Under the pieces are notes generated by a model. It was given only the letters and a program-made list of their open reading frames with translations. It did no database searches and was not told where the DNA came from. A DNA stretch of 22,356 nucleotides from Victivallales bacterium. Its GTDB lineage: Bacteria > Verrucomicrobiota > Lentisphaeria > Oligosphaerales > Oligosphaeraceae. The position numbers and the translations under genes were made by a program. This document shows positions 14,756-21,853 of this stretch, in pieces. Numbering within the stretch: the stretch's first letter is position 1; the number at the start of each line of letters is the position of its first letter. The DNA is taken from contig JAGCSE010000119.1 in NCBI GenBank assembly GCA_017964325.1, forward strand, positions 1 to 22,356, in the 5' to 3' direction.

Positions 14756-16610
14756 GTCGTGGTTTGGATTACTGTTTTCGGCACGAAGCGATCATGATTG
14801 GCGTAACAGCCAGTCATGGCGATTCATCGTATCTTTTGCCATAATGGCGATGATGGTTCCATTTGGTGTCCTTGGGGAGGAGGCCGATTTGAAGGACGCA
14901 GCAAGAGAATTGCTGATAGGTGACCGCCTAGAAAGGCCGAGTTTAAGAGGAAAAACGAGGGCCTTTCATATAGGAAGCGGCACTGATTTGATTCTTGTGC
15001 CTGTAAAGCGTGGGTCTTTCATTATGGGCAGGGAGGAACAGCTTCATGAAGTCACAATCAGCCAAGATTTTTGGATTGGGCGTTATGAAATAACGCGTGA
15101 ACAATATGAGAAAATCATGGGCGTCACGAAGAATGGCCAACTGAATGAGAAAACGGCGAAATTGCCCCAGAATAATGTGTCATGGGATGAAGCGAAGGAA
15201 TTCTGTCGAGAATTGACGATTAAATGCAAAGACCAGTTGTCTTCACTTGGTGGATACTATTTTGACCTTCCGACCGAAGCGCAATGGGAATATGCCGCCG
15301 GCGGCGGTCAGTACGATGACAGAAAAAAATTCAGTGGAAGCGATGATTCGGATGAAGTAGCTTGGCATGCTCTAAATTCAAACAAAAAGTCCCAAGCAAT
15401 TGGAAGCAACAAGTTAAAACCAAATGAATTGGGGATATATGACATGAGTGGCAATGTCGCCGAATGGTGTCTTGATGTTTTTCATGACAAGTATCCTGCG
15501 GAATCTGTCGATCCTGTCGGTACAAAGGGATTGACAAATTTTTTAAATACAAAATATGTCGTCCGCGGTGGTTCCTGTAATTCCTCGCCTGATAGATGCA
15601 GTATTGTTGAACGCGACTACTATGCTTCCGATCGCTATGGCATGATAGGTTTTCGAGTTGTCTTGGTCAAAGATAAGGATGCCGAAAAAAAGAAAGAGAG
15701 TGCACGGCAGAATACCGAAATCATGAGCCATGTAGGGGAGGGAGATTGGAAGAACGCCTGGGAAAGCACTGTCCGCAGAAACAAATTACTGCAAAAATTA
15801 CCAGGAGGCAATGAAGAAAATGGCGACATGGTTGTCATGCTTTCGGAGAAAGTGGAATTGAAATTAAAGAGGATTCCTGCCGGTGAATTCACGAATACAA
15901 GAATTAAGAAGACATTTGAGATAAAACATACCTACTGGATTGGAGAAACAGAAGTTACGCAGGCTCAATATTTGGCTGTAATGGGTGTAAATCCTGCATA
16001 TTTCCATGAAAATGAAAAATGTCCTGTGGAAAATGTTTCCTGGAATGATGCCATGTCATTTTGCCGTAAATTGACGGAACTTGAACGCAGTTCTGGTCAT
16101 CTTCCCACTGGATATGAGTATTCGCTTCCAACTGAGGCACAATGGGAATTTGCTGCACGAAGTAATGAGCCCCAAAATTGTAAATACAGTGGTGGTAATT
16201 TCTTAAAGGATTATGGATGGTATTATGAGAATTCGGGTAAGAAAGAACTGCAAGATGCAGATTGGGATTCGGCAATCGATGAAAAAACAAAATCATCAAT
16301 GATTATTCAGAAAATGACGGAAAATGGCAATTCGACACATCAAGTCGCCAAGCTGAACATGAACAAGTTTGGTCTTTATGACATGAGCGGCAACGTCTGG
16401 GAGCTATGCAGGGATGTCTTCGACAGCCATTGGGACTACGATCCTGAGACATTGGAGGGCATGAAGGATGGTGTTGACCGTGTAAAGCGTGGTGGATCAT
16501 GGGGTTGCAACGCTAAAGATTGCCGCCTGTCCCAACGCAGTTCCGTTGACTCTCCTGACAGCCGCGACAACGATATCGGCTTCCGCGTCGCGCTCGTTCC
16601 TATCCAATGA
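14748..16610 (+). CDS. Secreted protein with two tandem FGE-sulfatase/SUMF1-like domains
   Basis: The 620-residue product has a long N-terminal region and a hydrophobic signal segment (25-43, ending VLG before EEAD), so it is probably exported or anchored. Domain 1 (about 75-307) and domain 2 (about 375-618) each show the SUMF1 pattern: FWIGRYEITREQY or YWIGETEVTQAQY, NVSWDEAKEFC or NVSWNDAMSFC, LPTEAQWE, YDMSGNV, RGGS and GFRV. At the position of the FGE copper-binding cysteine pair, domain 2 keeps both (C587 and C592 in GGSWGCNAKDC). Domain 1 has C277 and C284 in a shifted arrangement. Most such bacterial domains are binding or ergothioneine-type modules rather than true sulfatase activators, and no sulfatase is nearby. 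The ATG overlaps the kinase stop by 8 bases, implying translational coupling and shared function. The 3' end resembles a DGR variable region. Confidence 0.9.
   Translation: MIRSWFGLLFSARSDHDWRNSQSWRFIVSFAIMAMMVPFGVLGEEADLKDAARELLIGDRLERPSLRGKTRAFHIGSGTDLILVPVKRGSFIMGREEQLHEVTISQDFWIGRYEITREQYEKIMGVTKNGQLNEKTAKLPQNNVSWDEAKEFCRELTIKCKDQLSSLGGYYFDLPTEAQWEYAAGGGQYDDRKKFSGSDDSDEVAWHALNSNKKSQAIGSNKLKPNELGIYDMSGNVAEWCLDVFHDKYPAESVDPVGTKGLTNFLNTKYVVRGGSCNSSPDRCSIVERDYYASDRYGMIGFRVVLVKDKDAEKKKESARQNTEIMSHVGEGDWKNAWESTVRRNKLLQKLPGGNEENGDMVVMLSEKVELKLKRIPAGEFTNTRIKKTFEIKHTYWIGETEVTQAQYLAVMGVNPAYFHENEKCPVENVSWNDAMSFCRKLTELERSSGHLPTGYEYSLPTEAQWEFAARSNEPQNCKYSGGNFLKDYGWYYENSGKKELQDADWDSAIDEKTKSSMIIQKMTENGNSTHQVAKLNMNKFGLYDMSGNVWELCRDVFDSHWDYDPETLEGMKDGVDRVKRGGSWGCNAKDCRLSQRSSVDSPDSRDNDIGFRVALVPIQ
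16488..16610 (+). other. Candidate DGR variable region at the 3' end of the SUMF1 gene
   Basis: The last 40 codons plus stop encode a C-type-lectin-fold terminus of the form RGGSW...CRLSQR...SPDSRD...IGFRVAL. At the sites that are typically Asn (AAY) in DGR template repeats, codons here are GGT, TGC, AAC, AAA, GAT, AGT, TCC, GTT, GAC, AGC and GAT. Each can be reached from AAY/AAA by changing only adenines, while the framework codons between them look fixed. The gene is also visibly GC-richer from about 16370 on. No template repeat or reverse transcriptase is in the window, so this rests on pattern alone. Confidence 0.4.
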
Positions 16611-16948
16611 CCATCAATAATGGTACGGATGAAGCAATTTCTACGGAGATACGACAGTCTTCACATTCATGCTCATAAAACTTTTGACAAAGCTGGACTT
16701 CTGTAAAAGATGACATACGGTAAGGTCATGAAAGTTTTGAAGCAAGCAAAGAAGACCTGGCTATCCAGTGAAAACTGGAAGCCTATCCATTTCAATCCAA
16801 CGCAAGAGGAAATACTCAGAAAACTGGAACTATTTCCAGTCGTCGAGACATTGCCAAATCGCAAGCATGGCTTCCCATGCAAAACAGGTGTATGACTTCA
16901 CTTATTGGAAAAGTTCAAATAATGAAAAAATTTTAGCAGGAGACGCTC
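16611..16948. other. Hairpin-rich intergenic region between the SUMF1 and desulfoferrodoxin genes
   Basis: These 338 bases contain several short perfect hairpins: ACCAT-CAATA-ATGGT directly at the SUMF1 stop (16610-16624), CCAGT-GAAA-ACTGG with a GNRA-type loop (around 16765-16778), ACTGGAA-CTAT-TTCCAGT (16823-16840) and GCATGG-CTTC-CCATGC (16865-16880). No T-tract follows them, so they do not look like intrinsic terminators. TTGACA at 16684-16689 is a -35 candidate, but the matching -10 is poor. A 61-codon frame (16710-16895) runs through the area without a ribosome binding site. Confidence 0.5.
16710..16895 (+). CDS. Doubtful 61-residue open frame
   Basis: The frame starts MTYGKVMKVLKQAKKTWLSS and is lysine-rich, with no recognised family. 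No Shine-Dalgarno precedes its ATG, it overlaps the hairpins of this intergenic region, and an opposing frame is also open. It is listed because its composition is protein-like; it could equally be chance. Confidence 0.18.
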   Translation: MTYGKVMKVLKQAKKTWLSSENWKPIHFNPTQEEILRKLELFPVVETLPNRKHGFPCKTGV

Positions 16949-17335
16949 ATGAAAAGACTGGAAATCTACAAATGCGAAGAATGCGGACTGGTCGTGGAAA
17001 TTACAACAGGGTGCGAGTGCACGCCAACCTGCTGCGGCAAGGAGATGAAACAGATGCCGCCGCAGACCGCTGAATACAAATTCGAGAAGCATGTACCGTA
17101 TCCGGAGGCAATTGACGGTGGGACACGCGTCCTGGTCGGCAAGGAAACGGCTCATCCGATGACGGAAGAGCATCACATCGAATGGATTGAAATCATCAAC
17201 GGCCCGTATGTCAACCGTCGCTACCTGAAGCCTGGCGAGAAGCCAATGGCGGAGTTTCATGTGGCGTTGCAGAAAGGGATGATCGTCCGCGAATACTGCA
17301 ATCTCCACGGCCTATGGGAATACGTAGTGGGATGA
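16949..17335 (+). CDS. dfx: Desulfoferrodoxin (2Fe superoxide reductase)
   Basis: This 128-residue cytoplasmic enzyme reduces superoxide to hydrogen peroxide without making oxygen, using electrons usually supplied by rubredoxin; it is typical of anaerobes. The N-terminal desulforedoxin-type iron site has C9, C12, C28 and C29. The catalytic centre II ligands are all present: H48 (in EKHVP with K47), H69, H75, C117 and H120 (EYCNLHGLW). Length and motif order match class I desulfoferrodoxins. Two extra cysteines (C22, C24) lie in the N-terminal domain, which is not usual. AGGAG stands six to seven bases before the ATG. It appears to be monocistronic: 54 bases separate it from the doubtful frame upstream and 172 from the next gene. 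Confidence 0.96.
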   Translation: MKRLEIYKCEECGLVVEITTGCECTPTCCGKEMKQMPPQTAEYKFEKHVPYPEAIDGGTRVLVGKETAHPMTEEHHIEWIEIINGPYVNRRYLKPGEKPMAEFHVALQKGMIVREYCNLHGLWEYVVG

Positions 17336-17507
17336 AAACATAACCACTAGGAGGACAATCTCTTCCACACGTGCTACTTTCCGCCCTCCTGTCTCATATC
17401 TTTCGTCTCCTGCCCTACTCCTTATACCCTGCATTTTGTATTCAAAACTTGACGTATGACACGAGACGAAAGTCCCACAGAATTACATATAAAATTAGAG
17501 GTTTCTC
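17336..17507. other. Intergenic region before the beta-helix gene, with a 10-bp inverted repeat
   Basis: CTTTCGTCTC (17400-17409) and GAGACGAAAG (17463-17472) are perfect inverted copies 53 bases apart. The span 17365-17430 is strongly pyrimidine-rich on the plus strand. TTGACG (17449-17454) resembles a -35 box, but no -10 is at the right distance. Confidence 0.4.
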
Positions 17508-20500
17508 ATGTTCAGACAGGCTCTTTTAAGTACCATATTGCTATCGCTTTCCGTTCATGCCCAAAATCCCTGGAAAATGTACAAAGACACATTGCGAAAG
17601 GATGAATCGCTGTTGCGCTTCTATACATTTGAGAACTTGAAACCAGAAGACAAGATGATTCCGTCTTTTGGTTCGGAAAACGAGCCTTTGGCATCCCAAG
17701 TCCCGCTGGACATCGTGGAAGGGCGATTTGCAGGAAAAACAGCCGTCCATTTGGATCGTTATCCATTGGATGCCAGGCGGTTCATCCTGAAGGACAAAGT
17801 TTTCACGGCACAGATTTGGCTGCGGGTGACGGATGTCGGCGTTCATCGCGGCAACAATAGTTCGACGAACGGCACGATTCTTTCCACGGGCATTGGCTAT
17901 TGGGACGGATGGCGCGTCACGACAGGCTTTCCGAACTTGAACACATCATTGGAAATGGGACGTCCATCCCCCATAAACTCCTTCCACATCGGAGCGAGTA
18001 CGCCGCTTATTCAAAATGCGTGGCAGCATATCGCCGTCAGTTGGGATGGTCATGTCCTGCGGCATTATGTAAACGGCCACCTGGCTGCGGAAGCCGTTTA
18101 TGAGCAGTCATATACGGAACCGTCGAACAATGCTGTGTTCCGTGTCGGCTACAATGGCTACGGCATTGGTTCCATTGCGATGGATGTCGATGAAGTGATT
18201 GTCCACAAACGTGCACTGCGGCCCTCTGAAATCATCGCATCCTCGCTTTGCATCGCAGATTTGTCGGCGGATATCATGGAAATGCTTGACGACTTGCAGG
18301 CGGCTTTCGTGAAAAAAGACACCGCTTCGGCAACTGCGCTTATCGCCAAACTACGCGCCAATTCGCAATCGCCTGCTGCGTTAAAGCTATGGCTGATGTC
18401 CCTTGACGAGGCACAACTCTCCTTGCAGGAACTCATTACATCACAGGAAATCCAATCTTCGGACGTACCAGACGTATTGCGGCGTATGATTTATGCGAAA
18501 ATCGTCCAAAAGCTCCGCTACAATCCATTTATGACGGTCCCGAAAAAACTGTTGACAACGCTTTCCAATCATATAGAAGGATTGTCGAAGGAAGACTGTC
18601 GCTATCTGCAATTGAAAATGGCGCTACTGGATTTGGAGGAAGGACGGAAGGATGAAGCGAAAGCACGTCTTGACAACATATTGCATGACAATGAGCTGAC
18701 AGAGAAGCAAAAGGGCGAACTGGCTATGAAAGTCGCCAATGCCCTGCGTTTTGCAGGGCATTACAGCGAAGCCCGCGATTATTATACTAAATTAGCTTAT
18801 TCTTTGAACAATAATAGTTTATCAAAGCAAATATGCGGCATTGCCGCCTTGGCCGTCGCCCAGACATATTTATTGGAAAAGAATTATTCGGATGCTGAAA
18901 TGGTGTTTGATGACATTGCGAAACAAGATGTTCTGCCGCACCATCGGCTGGAGGCTGAGGAATGCGCGGTGGAAGCCGCACGATTGGCGGCGGGCAAGCC
19001 CGCCCGAAATCCGGAAGCGAATCGCCACCGTCCAAAGCCAATCGTCGTTCCAAAACTCGCCGTTTATATCTCGCCAGACGGCGACGATGACGACGATGGT
19101 TCCGCAGAGAAGCCCATCATGTCCATAGATGTCGCGCTGGAGAAAATCCGCGCGTTGCGCAAGGCAAATCCGAATGAGCCGTCGGCCATCGTCTTCAAAG
19201 GCGGACAGTATTTCATGACGGAACCTATTGAATTGACAAAAGATGACAGCGGTTCAGAGAATGCGCCGTTCATGCTCTTGGCGGCTCCTGGCGAGAAGCC
19301 TGTCTTCTACGGCGGCATACGGCTCCGTGCATTCATCTCCGAAACGGATCCTGCCGTCTTGTCGCGGCTTACGAAAGAAAAGCGCATCAACCTGCTTGTT
19401 TGCGACGTGAACGGCTTGCCCATGGATTTCAATCTAGACGAACAGCCCCGTGCAGAGCTTTTTGAGGACGGCAAACCGCTCACGCCAGCCCGCTGGCCGA
19501 ATGAAGGTTTCGTCAAAACAGGTTCGCCCGATGAGACGGAAGATCACAAGCCATTGCCGTCGTTCAAGTTCGATGGTCTAGATAAATTGGATTGGTCCCA
19601 TGCAGAGGACATTTGGGCATACGGCTACTGGAAATATCTATGGGCGGCGAACTACCTGAAAGTGAAAGGCATTGACACCACGAATGGAAAGGTCAATCTC
19701 ACAAAACTTTCCGGCTACGGACTTGCCCCGAATATGCCGTTTTATTTCTATAACCTATTGGAAGCCATTGACCAGCCAGGCGAATGGTTTTTGGATAGAA
19801 AGGCAAAAAAACTTTATCTGTATCCAAACAAGCCGATTGGTCAGGCAAAACTGGAATTATCTATTTTCAAACAGAATTTTCTGAAAATCAAGAATGCGCA
19901 TCATCTTGTCATCCATGGATTGACGTTCGATTTGGGACAGGGTACGGGCGTCGTCATGGAGAACGTCCATGATGTGCAGTTCTCGGCCAACACGCTGTCG
20001 CGTCTGGCAGGCGACGGACTCGTTGCCACAAATGCCTCGAATCTCGAAATATACGGCAACGATTTCTTCTGCCTCGGCCGTGGCGGCATGAAGCTCAGCG
20101 GCGGCGACCGCAAGACGTTGACGGCTGGCAACATCAACGTTGAAAACAACTGGGTGCGCGACTTTTCGCGCATCGAACGCACTTACACGCCCGCCGTTCT
20201 GATGGAAGGAGTCGGCAACCGCATTGCACACAACTTGTTCCATGACGCGCCGCACCACGCCATCCGCCTGGAGGGCAACGACCATGTCATCGAATACAAC
20301 GATGTGCATTCCGTCGTATATGAGTCCGACGACCAGTCGGGCATTGATATGTGGTACAATCCGTCATATCAAGGCAATATCATACGGTACAACTTCTGGC
20401 ATCATATCGGTAGCGGCCACACAGTGGCGGGGCAGAGCGGCATCCGCCTGGACGATGCCATTTGCAATGTTCTCATGTACTCCAATATCTTCCTATGTGC

Positions 20501-21047
20501 GGCTGACGGCCATTTCGGAGCCATCCAAATCCATGGCGGAAAGGACAATATAGCCGACAATAATCTGTTTGTCGCCTGCCAGGCCGCCGCGTCGTTCTCG
20601 ACATGGTCGAAAGAACGATGGCAGGAGATGTTCACGCGTGCAGACATGAAGAAGCGACTCCATGAAGACATCGAAATCAACCAACCGCCCTATTCAACGA
20701 AATACCCATGGCTTGCGGATTTGCAGAAGAACAACGGCCAGAACTTCTTCTGGCGCAACCTGTTAGTGCGCTGCAACAGCCTTGCGTTGCGGCGCAACAC
20801 GAGTATCCACGAATTTCTGGAGACGATTTCGACAGATGACGCGCAGGCATTTCTGACGGATGGTACGCCCGAAAGCTACGACAAGGCGTTTTCAGCTGAA
20901 TCATGGAAACCATTCACGGCGTGTTCCGCCATGCGGCCAATTCCATTCGAGGAAATCGGATTATACGATGATGCGTCGCGTGCATCCGCCGTAGATGTTG
21001 CCGCCGCACGGCAAATCACGCCGCATTACAAAGGAACAAGAAGATAA
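17508..21047 (+). CDS. Secreted LamG plus right-handed beta-helix protein, possible glycan-degrading enzyme
   Basis: The 1,179-residue protein carries a signal peptide (MFRQALLSTILLSLSVHA, cleavage before QNPW). Residues about 35-245 form a LamG/concanavalin-like jelly roll (AQIWLRVTD, WQHIAVSWDGH, YVNGHLAAEA, DVDEVIVHKRAL). Residues about 250-505 are helical and TPR-like (SEARDYYTKLAYSL, YSDAEMVFDDIAKQ). From about 517 a right-handed parallel beta-helix begins with VYISPDGDDDDDGS, then ALEKIRALRKANPNEPS, GGQYFMTEPIEL, and PbH1-type turns such as NNWVRDFSR and HNLFHDAPHHAIRLEGN. This opening is typical of beta-helix carbohydrate enzymes, including GH141- and GH110-like proteins. The exact family and substrate are not determined. 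AGAGG precedes the ATG. Fusion of LamG, helical repeats and beta-helix in one chain is unusual but fits a PVC polysaccharide degrader. Confidence 0.85.
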   Translation: MFRQALLSTILLSLSVHAQNPWKMYKDTLRKDESLLRFYTFENLKPEDKMIPSFGSENEPLASQVPLDIVEGRFAGKTAVHLDRYPLDARRFILKDKVFTAQIWLRVTDVGVHRGNNSSTNGTILSTGIGYWDGWRVTTGFPNLNTSLEMGRPSPINSFHIGASTPLIQNAWQHIAVSWDGHVLRHYVNGHLAAEAVYEQSYTEPSNNAVFRVGYNGYGIGSIAMDVDEVIVHKRALRPSEIIASSLCIADLSADIMEMLDDLQAAFVKKDTASATALIAKLRANSQSPAALKLWLMSLDEAQLSLQELITSQEIQSSDVPDVLRRMIYAKIVQKLRYNPFMTVPKKLLTTLSNHIEGLSKEDCRYLQLKMALLDLEEGRKDEAKARLDNILHDNELTEKQKGELAMKVANALRFAGHYSEARDYYTKLAYSLNNNSLSKQICGIAALAVAQTYLLEKNYSDAEMVFDDIAKQDVLPHHRLEAEECAVEAARLAAGKPARNPEANRHRPKPIVVPKLAVYISPDGDDDDDGSAEKPIMSIDVALEKIRALRKANPNEPSAIVFKGGQYFMTEPIELTKDDSGSENAPFMLLAAPGEKPVFYGGIRLRAFISETDPAVLSRLTKEKRINLLVCDVNGLPMDFNLDEQPRAELFEDGKPLTPARWPNEGFVKTGSPDETEDHKPLPSFKFDGLDKLDWSHAEDIWAYGYWKYLWAANYLKVKGIDTTNGKVNLTKLSGYGLAPNMPFYFYNLLEAIDQPGEWFLDRKAKKLYLYPNKPIGQAKLELSIFKQNFLKIKNAHHLVIHGLTFDLGQGTGVVMENVHDVQFSANTLSRLAGDGLVATNASNLEIYGNDFFCLGRGGMKLSGGDRKTLTAGNINVENNWVRDFSRIERTYTPAVLMEGVGNRIAHNLFHDAPHHAIRLEGNDHVIEYNDVHSVVYESDDQSGIDMWYNPSYQGNIIRYNFWHHIGSGHTVAGQSGIRLDDAICNVLMYSNIFLCAADGHFGAIQIHGGKDNIADNNLFVACQAAASFSTWSKERWQEMFTRADMKKRLHEDIEINQPPYSTKYPWLADLQKNNGQNFFWRNLLVRCNSLALRRNTSIHEFLETISTDDAQAFLTDGTPESYDKAFSAESWKPFTACSAMRPIPFEEIGLYDDASRASAVDVAAARQITPHYKGTRR

Positions 21048-21174
21048 ATGCGTATGATTCATTAAAAGCGATAACATGGCACTTGAAAAATTATAAATTA
21101 TCAATAAGTTATAATATTACGTTATTAAAAAATCTAGTATTTCTAGAAAAACAACAAAAGTATAGGAGAAAAAC
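21048..21174. promoter_or_regulatory. AT-rich leader with a possible promoter for the small basic protein
   Basis: The region is strongly AT-rich and holds a perfect TATAAT (21110-21115) about 65 bases before the ATG. The only good -35 candidate (TTGAAA, near 21083) is about 21 bases away, which is longer than ideal. TAGGAG directly precedes the start codon region. Confidence 0.3.
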
Positions 21175-21435
21175 ATGGCTAGACCCAAGCAAGAAAAACC
21201 GGAAGGCGCACCGAAAAGAATCAGAAGGGGCTTTGCCCAGATTATCATTGACAAAATCAATAAAAAGTACGACAGCGCAATCGACCCCGCCAAATTGCAG
21301 ACCGCATTGGATGAAATCGAGAAAATCATCGCTGGTCTTGATGAACTGAAGAAAACCAAAAAGAACGATATCAAGGCGTTGAAGAAATTCAGCCGCGAAG
21401 AAATCGAAGCGTATCTAGCGACATTGAATAAATAG
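21175..21435 (+). CDS. Small basic helical protein of unknown function
   Basis: The 86-residue protein starts MARPKQEKPEGAPKRIRRGF and is predicted to be helical and lysine-rich (for example GLDELKKTKKNDIKALKKFS), ending YLATLNK. It has no signal peptide, membrane segment or cysteine. TAGGAG at a good distance from the ATG supports translation. Basic charge plus helices would suit a nucleic-acid-binding or ribosome-associated protein, but I recognise no family. It stands alone, flanked by an AT-rich leader and a GC-rich structured tail. Confidence 0.75.
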   Translation: MARPKQEKPEGAPKRIRRGFAQIIIDKINKKYDSAIDPAKLQTALDEIEKIIAGLDELKKTKKNDIKALKKFSREEIEAYLATLNK

Positions 21436-21484
21436 TTTTTATAGATGGGAGTGCGACCGCCGCATGATGCTGGCGTAAGCGCTA

Positions 21485-21502
21485 CCCTCCCCTCCCGCTC
21501 CC
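21485..21502 (-). other. G-quadruplex motif on the minus strand
   Basis: The minus strand reads GGGAGCGGGAGGGGAGGG, four G-tracts of at least three with loops of 3, 1 and 1 bases. This fits the standard G-quadruplex pattern. It lies 50 bases after the stop of the small basic protein and abuts the hairpin at 21500-21519. Confidence 0.6.
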
Positions 21503-21530
21503 GTCTCGCAAGAGACGGGAAAAATCTTTT
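21500..21530 (+). terminator. Perfect 8-bp hairpin with GCAA loop, terminator-like
   Basis: CCCGTCTC-GCAA-GAGACGGG forms a strong stem closed by a GNRA tetraloop and is followed by AAAAATCTTTT. The hairpin is convincing, but the T-tract does not directly abut the stem, so it may be a weak terminator for the gene at 21175 or the 3' stem of a structured RNA. Confidence 0.45.
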
Positions 21531-21662
21531 GATTTCTTATCTTTTAAAATAATCTTTTATCCAACCAGATAAATTTTTCCCAAGACTTTTATAGATGAAT
21601 TATGGTTGGCTATGCTTCAAGGCAATTCTTTTTGAATACAGACAATTCATCCTTCCCAAAAC

Positions 21663-21680
21663 TTGGCACAGTTATTGCTT
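21663..21680 (+). promoter_or_regulatory. Sigma-54-like (-24/-12) promoter upstream of the YbjN-family gene
   Basis: TTGGCACAGTTATTGCTT matches the RpoN consensus TGGCAC-N5-TTGC, with GG (21665-21666) and GC (21677-21678) separated by exactly ten bases. A TATAAT (21684-21689) follows and could pair with TTGGCA at a short 15-base spacing, so a sigma-70 reading is possible. The ATG is at 21854, leaving a leader of about 160 bases. Confidence 0.5.
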
Positions 21681-21699
21681 GTGTATAATCTGTTCCTCA

Positions 21700-21725
21700 A
21701 GCCATGAAAAAAATGGCTGTTTTTC
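21700..21725 (+). terminator. Possible attenuator hairpin in the YbjN leader
   Basis: AGCCAT-GAAAAAA-ATGGCT (21700-21718) is a 6-bp stem followed by GTTTTTC. It lies downstream of the predicted start of transcription, so it could act as a weak intrinsic terminator in the leader. The stem is short and the call is tentative. Confidence 0.25.
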
Positions 21726-21853
21726 AAGAAAAAACAATTTTCTTTGGAAAAAAGCTTAACAATCCTTCTATTGGTTAGCACAGGACAGTGTCGAAAGAAA
21801 ATGCTCAACAGAAATCTGTTGACAAAAGCTAAAAACAGAAAAGGAGGCTGTAT

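Larger units (their letters stand above)
21437..21597. repeat. GC-rich structured island flanked by an 11-bp direct repeat
   Basis: TTTTATAGATG occurs at 21437-21447 and 21587-21597, enclosing 139 bases. The left half of the enclosed segment is sharply GC-richer than its AT-rich surroundings. It contains a bulged hairpin (CGCCGCA-TGA-TGC-T-GGCG, 21458-21475), a pyrimidine run that is a G-quadruplex motif on the minus strand (21485-21502), and an 8-bp hairpin (21500-21519). The direct repeat could be a target duplication from an inserted element or a product of slippage. Confidence 0.5.

Noticed and set aside
17361..17520. GTG-initiated hydrophobic small frame after AGGAGG before the beta-helix gene
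   Set aside because: The AGGAGG is about 16 bases from the GTG, which is too far, and the frame overlaps the start of the well-supported secreted protein.
21076..21095. Second sigma-54-like site (TGGCAC) before the 86-residue gene
   Set aside because: No GC dinucleotide occurs at the required distance from GG, so the -12 element is missing.
21446..21530. Signal recognition particle or other housekeeping RNA in the GC-rich island
   Set aside because: I could not find the conserved SRP apical-loop motif, nor tmRNA, RNase P or 6S features; only generic hairpins are visible.
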